The notes beneath the pieces were generated by a model. That model worked only from the letters and a program-made list of their open reading frames with translations, did no database searches and was not told the origin of the DNA. Below, piece after piece: positions 45,301 through 55,044 of a DNA stretch of 64,000 nucleotides (positions within the stretch are counted from its first letter, which is position 1; the number at the start of each line of letters is the position of its first letter). The position numbers and the translations under genes are program-made. The stretch lies in contig NC_050098.1 in assembly GCF_902167145.1 (NCBI RefSeq), forward strand, positions 13,102,501-13,166,500. The letters run 5' to 3'. The DNA comes from Zea mays (lineage: Eukaryota; Streptophyta; Magnoliopsida; Poales; Poaceae).

Positions 45301-46111
45301 TGAATTTAGCCTCTAGGAGGCGGTGCACCTCCGCCTTGGCGGCCTCTGTCTTTTCGTCGGACATTTTGCGAAGCCTCTGCTTTTTTGGTCGCACCGAAGG
45401 GTCAATTCCCAAGCTGTGCTCAATTATGGATCGGCTGACTCCGACCAGGTCGAGGGCGGACCAGGCGAAGACATCTTTATTCTTGGACAGGCAGCAGAGG
45501 AGTTTCTCTTCTTCATGCGAGGTGAGGTCTTCGCTGATAGTGACTGTCTGTTTGGGCGTGGCCTGATCGAGGGGGACAGTCTTGGTCCCATCTTGGCTCT
45601 GCAGCTGTGCCTTGTCGTGCTGTTTATCGGTTGGGCTGGCGGGCGCGGGGACCTCGCGCTGGGCCGTGAGGCAGTGTACGTTTCTCTGACCGGGCACGAA
45701 GTCCCGCTCTATGTTGCGCGCCGTCTGTTGGTTGCCGTAGACCGTAATGACGCCTAGCGGACCTGGTATCTTCATACATAGGTACAGTCCATGAATGGCG
45801 GCTTCGAACTTATTGATGGAGCCCCGACCCATGATGGTGTTGTATGGATATACCATATCCACGATATCGAAAGTCACCTGCTCACTTCGGGCATTGGGTG
45901 CTACACCGAAGGAGAGGGGCAATTCTATTTTGCCGACGGGAAAGGTGCCCTTGCCGCCGAAGCCATACAACGGGTTGTCCGAAGGCTTGAGCAGGCTGTG
46001 GCTTATACCCATGCGGTCGAAGGCGTGGAGGAAGATGATGTCCGCCTGACTGCCGTTGTCGACTAGGACTTTGTGTAGGTCCCAGCCTGCCACGCTGCAA
46101 TTGATAACCAT
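42338..46111 (-). CDS. Element D pol: protease, reverse transcriptase, RNase H, integrase
   Basis: A single open frame of 1257 codons. Aspartic protease VLVDNGSQADIIF (near residue 16-28); reverse transcriptase with FTSLNKACPKDNFPLPRIDK, FSGYHQIYMKEKD and the catalytic YVDD (near 395); RNase H with IHCDGAW (Asp near 682) and NIAEYEAVI; integrase zinc finger HSGTCGSHAGP and CEACQ; integrase core GLDIVGP (Asp near 983), TVDNGKQF (near 1044) and GVVERANG (Glu near 1077). All catalytic residues are present. It is in the same frame as the upstream gag segment, from which it is separated only by TGA at 46148-46150 (CGA to TGA likely). The first methionine is therefore arbitrary; the natural product is probably a gag-pol polyprotein. 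Confidence 0.9.
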   Translation of the reverse strand: MVINCSVAGWDLHKVLVDNGSQADIIFLHAFDRMGISHSLLKPSDNPLYGFGGKGTFPVGKIELPLSFGVAPNARSEQVTFDIVDMVYPYNTIMGRGSINKFEAAIHGLYLCMKIPGPLGVITVYGNQQTARNIERDFVPGQRNVHCLTAQREVPAPASPTDKQHDKAQLQSQDGTKTVPLDQATPKQTVTISEDLTSHEEEKLLCCLSKNKDVFAWSALDLVGVSRSIIEHSLGIDPSVRPKKQRLRKMSDEKTEAAKAEVHRLLEAKFIEPVAYPTWLSNVVMVQKKSGKWRMCINFTSLNKACPKDNFPLPRIDKIVDSAAGCEVMSLLDCFSGYHQIYMKEKDKASTSFITPFGTYCFIRMPEGLKNAGSTFSRLTKTVLEGQVGRNIFTYVDDIVVASKSKEDHLADLAETFANMRDAQLRLNPEKCVFGVRQGKILGYLVSHRGIEANPTKIQAIISMTPPQSARDVQRLTGRLAALNRFISRSAERSLPFLKTLRGAKDFAWGPEQAAAFASLKQYLSELAILTSPDSSLPLLLYVAASPHAVSATLVQEQTVEGVVRQCPVYYVSEVLTPSKCNMTELEKIAYAVVMSSRKLRHYFEAFKVRVTSDRGLGELFRNPEASVRIAKWAAELSGYHISFEPRTAIKSQVLADFVVDWTGPITQSDPSAEKVWTIHCDGAWCHAGAGAAAVITSPAGVKHRYAARLSFALESDRCTNNIAEYEAVILGLRKLRALGVTTCIIKTDSKVVAGQVEKDYAAKDPALMQYLAAIRSLERQFKGFTLKHVDRSKNEEADALAKAAARGESLPSDVFFHIIGTPAVRSPEGLQITNDSEGHRIVNLIMTEDWRAPITLFLQGYYHPTDISVAKRLRHRSRDFALIEGQLYKKGVSQPMLKCVTETEGIQILREVHSGTCGSHAGPRALAAKVIRQGFYWPAMICAANRVTRSCEACQKFSPRSGSPSQYTKLIAHTWPLQRWGLDIVGPLPTAQGNLKFAFVAVEYFTKWIEARAVSTITSKTAQKFFWQNIVCRFGVPSELTVDNGKQFDSQDFKDFCFSIGTKLAFASVYHPQSNGVVERANGKIFTAVKKMLLDEKKGRWTDLLPEAVWALNTTECRATGFTPFRLLYGSEAMTPQEIKHGSPRTVPSAVPDVDEPTSKDLIDGDRVFALQALNKYQAQTKAWRDHAVIPREFSEGDLVLVRTTRTESRGKLEPKWEGPFIVKTKASPSAYRLATPNDEDLEHSWNIDNLRKFFV

Positions 46112-46147
46112 AGCGTCGATGTGGGGGGCGCTGCGCAGGTCGACGTC

Positions 46148-47994
46148 TCATGCGTCGAAGGTTAGCGGTATGTGGGACCACTTTGTCTGCACGACTGGGC
46201 CAGTGACGGCGACATGGTTGATGCTGCGGTAGTGGTCCCGCTTCTGCCGCTTGGTGTCGAAGTCAGTGCTGGACCCCCCAGTTATCATGTGAATGATTCC
46301 GCGATATGGTTGATCGGTGAAGTCTTCCTGCTTTGGGGCGTGGGGGAGGTTTTGATGTTGCTGGTGTGGTGGTGGGGGAGGTACGATTTGTACTTCCTGA
46401 TGGTGTTGGTAAGCGTGGTGCGGTGGATGCGGGGCGGGGGCGTGGATATATGGTGGAGGGGGTTGCTGGTAAGTGTGCGCGACAACTCTGGGGTTGTCGG
46501 CTGGCTGCGCCCGTGCCATTCTGTCTCTGGTGGCCTTCGTTTCGGGGCAGTCTTTGGTTTGGTGGGCGCAGTCTTCGCCATGGAAGAGGCAGTAGAATCG
46601 GCGCGACGGCTACGCGCGCCCTCGACCCCTACCACGAGCTCCATTTCCGCGGCCCTGGGGGGATATTCCTGGCGGCGAGGGGGGTCAGCAGCGGGATGCT
46701 GGTTGGCGATGTTGTGCACCTGCTGCTGATTGCGGCCGTCTCGACCGGAGTCTGGCTGCGGAGGCCTCGTCCACGTGCGGCTGGACTGTGGAGCATCTTT
46801 GGGTTTCCGCTGCGATTCAACTTTGCGCTGGTGGAGCTCTTCGGATTTGGCATATTTTTCAAAGAGCTGGTATAGTTCCTGGAGGTTCTTGGGCAGATCT
46901 CTGATACAGTGGCTGTAGAGGACGCCGGCGCGAAGGCCACTGATAGCGTAATGGATGGCGATCTGATCATCGACTGAGGGCAGCTGTGACTTGAGTGTTA
47001 AAAATTTGCGGTAATACTCCCGCAGAGTCTCCTTTTCCAGCTGTTTGCAGAGCGAGAGCTCGGCCAATGCATCGGTGTCTGGGCGGTACCCTTGGAAATT
47101 GAGCAGGAACTTGTCCCTGAGGCTTCTCCAGGAATCAATGGACAGCGGAGGCAACCTGGTGAACCAGGTGAGAGCTGGGCCCTCTAGGGCGATGATGAAA
47201 GACTTCGCCATTGTGGCGTCGTCCCCTCCGGAAGACGCAACGGCGACCTGATAACTCATTATGTATTGCGCCGGGTCGGTGCTGCCGTTGTACTTGGGAT
47301 AGGCCCCTGCCCGGAAGTTGGCTGGCCAAGGCATCACTTGCAGGTGTGGCGCCAGGGGACTTCGCTCATCGAGATAGTTGACCCCTTGGAATGGCGCGGC
47401 GTGCGGGAAGGTGTGATCGCGCTGGGGGAAACGCGGGTCTTCCGGTCACGCGCGGTGTTGCAGGGGTGGCCCATGCTGCAGGCCGAGGTGGCCTTCGCGT
47501 GTGTCTTCAAGTTGTGCGCGCTGCTGGAGGGGTGGCCCTTGCTGCAGGCCGAGGTGGCCTTCGCGCTGCATCAGCGCGATCTCCCGCTCGAGGTCTTGGG
47601 CCTTCTGCTCTTCATCTTGTATCATTTGCCGCACTTTGGCTAGTGCGGATACGCGCTGGCGCTTGGCCTCCAGTATTTCTTTCTGCCTCTGGAGATTGCG
47701 GTTCTTGAGGTGCAGGGCGCGCAGCTGTAGCTGTTCTTCCGTTGAGACGCCGAGGACTTCACCATCCTCGGTGAGGTCCGCGCCCTCCGGTGAGGCGAAG
47801 CCTAGGGGTGGCTGCGATTGTCCTTCAGGGCCGCAGGTGCGGAGGATGTCGTCTTCGCAGGTGCGGGGAATGTTGTCTTCAGTGGCCTCTTGGTGGGTGG
47901 ACTGGGTGAGGGCGAGGGCCTTGCCCTTTCTTGCGGCTAGCAGTGCTGCCTTCGCAGCCTCATCAGCCTTCGGGTTAGCTCTCTTGGGTGCCAT
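46148..47994 (-). pseudogene. Element D gag
   Basis: The start is probably the ATG at 47992-47994 (MAPKRANPKADEAAK), about 40 bases after the primer site. N-terminal part: basic, then a coiled coil (LQRQKEILEAKRQRVSALAK). A TGA at 47446-47448 interrupts it; the frame then continues with the gag domain (YPKYNGSTDPAQYIMSYQVA, WRSLRDKFLLNFQGYRPD, ETLREYYRKFLTLKSQLP). A one-base shift near 46620-46640 precedes the zinc-knuckle-like C-x2-H-x5-H-x4-C (CLFHGEDCAHQTKDC). Three lesions in all (two TGA stops and this shift) separate gag-pol from an intact polyprotein, few for an element of this size. Confidence 0.82.
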
Positions 47995-48013
47995 CGCGGG
48001 TGGTTTTCTCGTA

Positions 48014-48034
48014 CCACGAACGGTGGGCGCCAAA
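48014..48034 (-). promoter_or_regulatory. Primer-binding site of element D
   Basis: The minus strand next to the 5' LTR reads TTTGGCGCCCACCGTTCGTG, beginning TGG one or two bases from the LTR. Confidence 0.75.
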
Positions 48035-48508
48035 TGTTGGTACTTGCTCGCAGTCGCAAGAGGGGCCAACAAGTGTGGATAGTGACGTCAACAAGGTTAC
48101 GCGCGAGATGGCAATAGCTCTGTTAACCTGGCCTCTCACGGGCACTGTGCGGGGGTATTTATAGGTACCTGAGCGCCCAGCGCCTTGTGTTAAGGACGCA
48201 AGTGCCCTCAGCTACCTAGGTTATCCCCAGAATATTCCCATAAAGCAGGGTTACAGACTGTAATTACAGGAATGCCTTTACAAATTAGGCCCGTAACGCA
48301 CAGCAACCACGCAGGGCCCGTTGCGATGGGCTGGAGCACACGTGGGCCTCCGAGCTGGATGAGGCCGCTCGGTGGGATGACCTTGTAGCGGGCCCTCGTC
48401 TGATGCCGTAACAAGCGAAGGGTGTCCCTGTCCGTTTTGTATCCGTCGGACCGGCGACTACAACGAAGGCCTCGAGCGAAGGGTGGCGTCTTTGCCTTCG
48501 CCCCAACA
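48035..48508 (-). repeat. 5' LTR of element D
   Basis: 474 bp. Minus-strand TATA box TATAAATA at 48156-48163. Nine mismatches against 37229-37702 by eye, no indels. Confidence 0.93.
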
Positions 48509-50190
48509 GGCAGTCTCCAGCAACCTCTCCGGCCCGGGACGGTGCTCCGTTTCGGGAGACTTGAGTTCATGTCCCTCGACGGCAGCTACGACATGATACT
48601 CCTTCCACCGCCGTGCGACAGCGACAATGGCGGCTGACAGCCCGCCCGCCGGCGGCAGAATCGACGACGTCTTCCCCGCGTGGTGGAAGAACAACATTCG
48701 AGCTCACCCCGTCCTCTCCCCAGCCGACGGAGGAGGAGGCGGGGCAACCAAGGCCAAGCAGGAGGCAGCGCCTCGTCGGCTGTCGAGCGAGTAGACGGCG
48801 CCAGCGCCCCAAAGGGGGGCGCGTCGGGCATCGACCTCTCGTTTGAGACGAAGACGAGCGCCGTCTCCCCGCGACACGCCAATTCCGAGCAAACGGACGA
48901 CGCCAGCATGCTCGCGAAAGGCTTGCTGGACGTCACCCTCGTACCTGAGACGACGGTGCAGTCAGTCCCCGACGTGACTTCATCACCGCCCGTCGACCAA
49001 GAGGTACCGACCGATTCTCATCTCACGCCCCCTGGATTCAGCCTCGACCCGCCAAGCGACCTCGCTTTGGCGGGCGCCCTCGTAGAGGCGAGTCCAAACC
49101 CTCTGGGGTTTCGTATGCGGTCACCTTGGGACCGGCTGCCGGACGTCTCGACCTACGGGCCCTCTGGGTCCGAGGAAGACGACGTGCCCGACTTCTGTTG
49201 GGATTTCTCCGGACTTGGCAACCCCAGTGCCATGCGAGACTTCATGACCGCATGCGACTACTGCCTTTTCGACTATTCCGACGGTAGCCGCAGCCTCGGC
49301 GACGAGGACTGCGTCTCAAGCCGCGAATGTTTCCACGTCGATCTAGGGGGTCCCTCCGAAGGCAACCGTCTCGGCATGCCGGAGGACGGTGATCTCCCTA
49401 GGCCGGTGCCTCCCGTTGGCATCCCACGGGAGCTAGCTGTGGTCCCCGTTCAGGCGGGGGGCCATGACCCACAGCTCGAGCAAATCCGCGGGGTGCCGGC
49501 CAGGCTCGACGAGGGAGCAGGAGCACTTGAGTCGATCCGCCGGGACGTCGGGCAGGAATGGGCGGGCCAACCTCCGGCCGGGGAAACGCGTCATCTACCC
49601 CAGGGCTTCCAGCACCGCATCGCCGACGATGTCAGGGTCAGGCCGCCACCCGCATCCAGTGGGGTCGGCCAGAACCTGGCTGCAGCAGTAATGCTTCTCC
49701 GTGCGATGCCAGAGCCATCAACCACCGAGGGGCTGCGAATCCAGGGAGAGCTCAAGAATCTCCTGGAAGGCGCCACGGTCCGACGGGCCGAGAGCTCCGC
49801 CTCCCGAAGGCAGGGGTACCCCTCGGAACATCATGCCGCGACTTCCCGATTCATGCGGGAAGCCTCGGTCCACACTGGGCGCACGCGCAACAGAGCGCCT
49901 GCGGCCCCGGGTCGCCTCGGCAACGAGCACCATCACCGCGACCGTCGGGCCCACCTCGACGAGAGGGTGCGCCGAGGCTACCACCCCAGGCGCGGAGGAC
50001 GCTACGACAGCGGGGAGGACCGGAGTCTCTCGCCTGAACCACCCGGTCTGCAGACTTTCAGCCGGGCCATACGACGGGCGCCGTTCCCGACCCGGTTCCG
50101 ACCCCCGACTACCATCACAAAGTACTCGGGGGGGACGAGACCGGAGTTGTGGCTCGCGGACTACCGGCTGGCCGCCAACTGGGTGGAACG
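48509..50190 (+). pseudogene. Element B gag, N-terminal half
   Basis: Continues gag after D: the first frame encodes RPGTVLRFGRLEFMSLDGSY and stops at TGA near 48635; a different frame is then open from 48680 to 50503. Homology to C follows that second frame (PSAMRDFMTACDYC, VGQNLAAAVMLLRAMPEPST, RRGYHPRRGGRYDSGEDRS). So there is a frameshift near 48620-48680 and another near 50170-50200, where B lacks one base relative to C. Variable Pro/Ser/Asp-rich N-terminal region with no recognised domain. Confidence 0.75.
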
Positions 50191-51315
50191 GACGATGACA
50201 ACCTCATCATCCGCAACCTCCCCCTGTTCCTCTCTGACACCGCTCGCGCCTGGTTGGAGCACCTGCCTCCGGGGCAAATCTCCAACTGGGACGACCTGGT
50301 CCAAGCCTTCGCCGGCAATTTCCAGGGCACGTACGTGCGCCCTGGGAATTCCTGGGACCTCCAAAGCTGCCGACAGCAGCCGGGAGAGTCTCTCCGGGAC
50401 TACATCCGGCGATTCTCGAAGCAGCGCACCGAGCTGCCCAACATCACCGACTCGGATGTCATCGGCGCGTTCCTCGCCGGCACCACCTGCCGCGACCTGG
50501 TGAGCAAGCTGGGTCGCAAGACCCCCACCAGGGCGAGCGAGCTGATGGACATCGCCACCAAGTTCGCCTCTGGCCAGGAGGCGGTCGAGGCTATCTTCCG
50601 GAAAGACAAGCAGCCCCAGGGCCGCCCACCGGAAGATGCCCCCGAGGCGTCAACTCAGCGCGGCGCCAAGAAGAAGGGCAAGAAGAAGTCGCAAGCGAAA
50701 CGCGACGCCGCCGACGCGGACCTTGTCTCCGCCGCCGAGTACAAGAACCCTCGGAAACCCCCCGGAGGTGCCAACCTCTTCGACAAGATGCTCAAGGAGC
50801 CGTGCCCCTATCACCAGGGGCCCGTCAAGCACACCCTTGAGGAGTGCGCCATGCTTCGGCGCCACTTCCACAGGACCGGGCCACCCGCAGAGGGTGGCAG
50901 GGCTCGCGACGACGACAAGAAGGAAGATCACCAGACAGGAGAGTTCCCCGAGGTCCGTGACTGCTTCATGATCTACGGTGGGCAAGCGGCAAACGCCTCG
51001 GCTCGGCACCGCAAGCAAGAGCGTTGGGAGGTCTGTTCGGTGAAGGTGGCGGCGCTAGTCTACCTAGACTGGTCCGACAAGCCCATCACCTTCGACCAAG
51101 CCGACCACCCTGACCACGTGCCGAGCCCGGGGAAATACCCACTCGTCGTCGACCCCGTCGTCGGCGACGTCAGGCTCACCATGGTCCTCATGGACGGAGG
51201 CAGCAGCCTCAACATCATTTACGCCGAGACCCTCGGGCTCCTGCGTGTCGATCTGTCCTCGGTCCGGGTAGGCGCTGCGCCTTTCCATGGGATCATCCTC
51301 GGGAAGCGCGTCTAG
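50191..51315 (+). pseudogene. Element B gag C-terminal half and protease
   Basis: Open from 50149 to TAG at 51313-51315. It contains the gag domain (DDDNLIIRNLPLFLSDTAR, AFAGNFQGTYVRPGNSWDL), a lysine-rich tract (KKKGKKKSQAKR), a zinc-knuckle-like C-x2-H-x4-H-x4-C (CPYHQGPVKHTLEEC) and the aspartic protease signature VLMDGGSSLNIIYAETLGLL. The stop falls in GKRV*PLGQ, where C has Leu (SKRVLPLGQ). Confidence 0.82.
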
Positions 51316-52161
51316 CCCCTCGGACAACTCGACCTTCCCGTCTGCTTCGGAACACCCTCCAACTTCCGAAGGGAGACCCTGACGTTCGAGGTGGTCGGGT
51401 TCCGAGGAACCTACCACGTGGTACTGGGAAGGCCATGCTACGTGAAGTTCATGGCCGTCCCCAACTACACCTACCTCAAGCTCAAGATGCCGGGCCCCAA
51501 CGGGGTCATCACCGTCGGCCCCACGTACAAACACGCGTTTGAATGCGACGTGGAGTGCGTGGAGTATGCCGAGGCCCTCGCCGAGTCCGAGGCCCTCATC
51601 GCCAACCTGGAGAGCCTCCCTAAGGAGGTGCCAGACGTGAAGCGTCATGCCGGCAACTTCGAGCCAGTGGAGACGGTTAAGTCCGTCCCCCTCGACCCCA
51701 GCAGCGACGCCTCCAAGCAAGTCCGGATCGGCTCCGAGCTCGATCCCAAATAGGAAGCAGTGCTCGTCGACTTTCTCCGTGTGAACGCCGACGTCTTCGC
51801 ATGGAGTCCCTCGGACATGCCCGACATACCGAGGGATGTCGCCGAGCACTCGCTGGATATCCGAGCCGGAGCCCGACCCGTCAAGCAGCCTCTGCGCCGA
51901 TTCGACGAAGAAAAGCGTAGAGCCATAGGCGAGGAGATCCACAAGCTAATGGCGGCAGGGTTCATCAAAGAGGTATTCCATCCCGAATGGCTTGCCAACC
52001 CTGTGCTTGTGAGAAAGAAAGGAGGGAAATGGCGGATGTGTGTAGACTACACTGGTCTAAACAATGCATGTCCAAAGGTTCCCTACCCTCTGCCTCGCAT
52101 CGATCAAATCGTGGATTCCACTGCTGGGTGTGAAACCCTATCTTTTCTCGATGCCTACTGA
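51316..52161 (+). pseudogene. Element B protease tail and start of reverse transcriptase
   Basis: Sense from 51316 to TAG 51751-51753 (GSELDPK*EAV) and from there to TGA 52159-52161 (DAY*GYHQ). Contains VLGRPCYVKFMAVPNYTYL and CVDYTGLNNACPKVPYPL. Both stops sit at codons that are also stops in C. Confidence 0.82.
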
Positions 52162-53157
52162 GGGTATCACCAAGTCAGGATGAAAGAGTCCGACCAGCTC
52201 GCGACTTCTTTCATCACACCCTTCGGCATGTACTGCTATGTTACCATGCCGTTCGGCTTGAGGAATGCGGGTGCGACGTACCAGCGGTGCATGAACCATG
52301 TGTTCGGCCAACACATTGGCCGGACGGTCGAGGCCTACGTCGATGACATTGTAGTCAAGACGAGGAAAGCCTCTGACCTCCTTTCTGACCTTGAAGTGAC
52401 GTTCCGATGTCTCAAGGCGAAAGGCGTGAAGCTCAATCCCAAAAAGTGCGTCTTCGGGGTACCCCGAGGCATGCTCTTGGGGTTCATCGTCTCCGAGCGG
52501 GGCATCGAAGCCAACCCGGAGAAGATCGCAACCATCACCAGCATGGGGCCCATCAAGGACTTGAAGGGCGTACAGAGGGTCATGGGATGTCTCGCGGCTC
52601 TGAGCCGCTTCATCTCACGCCTCGGCGAAAGTGGTCTGCCTCTGTACCGCCTCTTAAGGAAGGCCGAGTGCTTCACTTGGACCCCTGAGGCCGAGGAAGC
52701 CCTCGGGAACCTGAAGGCGCTCCTCACGAATGCGCATATCTTGGTGCCCCCAGCTGCCGGAGAAGCCCTCTTGATCTACGTCGCCGCGACCACTCAGGTG
52801 GTTAGCGCCGCGATTGTGGTCGAGAGGCAAGAAGAGGGGCATGCATTGCCCGTTCAGAGGCCAGTCTACTTCGTCAGCGAGGTACTGTCCGAAACCAAGA
52901 TCCGCTACCCAAAAGTTCAGAAGTTGCTGTACGCGGTGATCCTGACGCGGCGGAAGCTGCGACACTACTTCGAGTCTCATCCGGTAACTGTGGTGTCATC
53001 CTTCCCCCTGGGGGAGATCATCCAGTGCCGAAAGGCCTCGGGTAGGATTGCAAAGTGGGCGGTGGAAATCATGGGCGAAACAATCTCGTTCGCCCCTCGG
53101 AAGGCCATCAAGTCCCGGGTCTTGGCGGACTTCGTGGCTGAATGGGTCGACACCTAG
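52162..53157 (+). pseudogene. Element B reverse transcriptase core and RNase H connection
   Basis: FITPFGMYC, MPFGLRNAGATYQR, catalytic AYVDDIVVKT, then the thumb/connection (GPIKDLKGVQRVMGCLAALS, LLIYVAATTQVVSAAIVVER). Ends at TAG 53155-53157 (WVDT*LP), where A has CAG. Open for 325 codons from 52180. Confidence 0.85.
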
Positions 53158-55044
53158 CTCCCAACAGCTCCGATCCAACCAGAGCTCTGGATCATGTTCT
53201 TCGACGGGTCGCTGATGAAGACAGGAGCCGGCGCAGGCCTACTCTTCATCTCACCCCTCGGGAAGCACCTACGCTACGTGCTACGCCTCCATTTCCCCGC
53301 GTCCAACAATGTGGCTGAGTACGAGGCTCTGGTCAACGGGTTGCGGATTTCCATCGAGCTAGGGGTCCGACGCCTCGACGCTCGCGGTGACTCGCAGCTC
53401 GTCATCGACCAAGTCATGAAGAACTCCCACTGCCGCGACCCGAAGATGGAGGCCTACTGCGATGAGGTTCGGCGCCTGGAAGACAAGTTCTACGGGCTCG
53501 AGCTCAACCACATCGCCCGGCGCTACAACGAGACTGTGGATGAGCTGGCTAAAATAGCCTCGGGGCGAACAATGGTTCCCCCGGACGTCTTCTCCCGAGA
53601 CCTGCATCAACCCTTCATCAAGATCGACGACACGCCCGAGCCCGAGGCACCCTCGGCCCAGCCCGAGGTACCCTCGGCTCAGTCTGAGGCATCCTCGGCA
53701 CGGCCCGAGGCACCCTCAGCTCGGCCCGAGGCACCCTCGGCACCCGAGGGTGAGGCACTGCGCATCGAGGAGGAGCGAAGTGGGGTCACACCTAATCAAA
53801 ACTGGCAGACCCCGTACCTGAAATATCTCCACCAAGGAGAGCTACCCCTCGACCGAGTCGAGGCTCGGCGGTTGGCGCGACGCGCCAAGTCGTTCGTCTT
53901 GCTGGGAGATGGGAAGGAGCTCTACCACCGCAGCCCCTCGGGCATCCTCCAGCGATGCATTTCCATCGCCGAAGTTCAGGAACTCCTACAAGAGATACAC
54001 TCGGGGGCTTGTGGCCATCACGCAGCACCTTGAGCCCTTGTTGGAAACGCCTTCCGGCAAGGTTTCTACTGGCCGACGGCGGTGGCTGACACCACTAGAA
54101 TTGTTCGCACCTGCGAAGGGTGTCAATTCTACGCAAGGCAGACCCGCCTGCCTGCTCAGGCTCTGCAGACAATACCCATCACTTGGCCTTTTGCTGTATG
54201 GGGTCTGGACCTCGTCGGCCCCTTGCAGAAGGCACCCGGGGGCTACACGCACCTGCTGGTCGCCATTGACAAATTCTCCAAGTGGATCGAGGTCCGACCC
54301 CTAAACAGCATCAGGTCCGAGCAGGCGGTGGTGTTCTTCACCAACATCATCCATCGTTTTGGGGTCCCGAACTCCATCATCACCGACAACGGCACCTAGT
54401 TCACCGGCAGAAAGTTCCTGGACTTGTGCGAGGATCACCACATCCGAGTGGACTAGGCCGCCGTGGCTCACCCCATGACGAATGGGCAAGTAGAGCGTGC
54501 CAACGACATGATTCTACAAGGACTCAAGCCTCGGATCTACAACGACCTCAACAAGTTCGGCAAGCGATGGATGAAGGAACTCCCCTCGGTGGTCTGGAGC
54601 CTGAGGACAACGCCGAGCCAGGCCACGGGCTTCACGCCGTTCTTTCTAGTCTATGGGGCCGAGGCCATCTTGCCCACAGACTTAGAATACGGTTCCCCAA
54701 GGACGAGGGCCTACGCCGACCAAAGCAACCAAGCTAGTCGAGAAGACTCGCTGGACCAGCTGGAAGAGGCTCGGGACAAGGCCTTACTACACTCGGCGCG
54801 GTACCAGCAGTCCCTGCGACGCTACCACGCCCGAGGGGTCCGGTCCCGAGACCTCCAGGCGGGCGACCTGGTGCTTCGGCTGCGACAAGACGCCCGAGGG
54901 CGACACAAGCTCACGCCTCCCTGGGAAGGGTCGTTCGTCATCGCCAAAGTTCTGAAGCCCGGAACATACAAGTTGGCCAACAGCCAAGGCGAGGTCTACA
55001 ACAACGCTTGGAACATCCAACAGCTACGTCGCTTCTACCCTTAA
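53158..55044 (+). pseudogene. Element B RNase H and integrase
   Basis: RNase H MFFDGSLMKTGAGAGLL, a linker with about six seven-residue repeats (53635-53748), integrase zinc finger HSGACGHHAAP and CEGCQ, core GLDLVGP, TDNGT and GQVERAND. Stops at 54031-54033 (CGA to TGA relative to A), 54397-54399 (CAG to TAG) and 54454-54456 (TGG to TAG). Otherwise collinear with A to the shared end NIQQLRRFYP. Confidence 0.88.

Larger units (their letters stand above)
37229..48508 (-). mobile_element. Gypsy element D (Tat lineage) with an antisense spliced gene
   Basis: 11,280 bp, LTRs of 474 bp at each end (TGTTGG..CCAACA), flanked by GGTAG (37224-37228) and GGCAG (48509-48513). Minus strand, right to left: 5' LTR, primer site, gag, protease-RT-RNase H-integrase in one open frame of 1257 codons, then a 4.6-kb region holding a gene on the plus strand, then the 3' LTR. 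I count nine mismatches between the LTRs by eye (about 1.9%), so it is the youngest Gypsy insertion here, as expected from its nested position. On the minus strand the LTR begins TGTTGGGGCGAAGGC; this resembles Cinful/Zeon-type LTRs, but I do not insist on the family. Confidence 0.93.

Noticed and set aside
46172..46875. Plus-strand frames opposite D gag
   Set aside because: Mirror images of the gag zinc-knuckle and Pro/His-rich region; composition follows from the coding strand.
51751..51753. Programmed read-through stop as the main explanation
   Set aside because: Possible, but C and B also share a second stop inside the reverse transcriptase core, which cannot be programmed in the same way; common descent from a defective copy is simpler.
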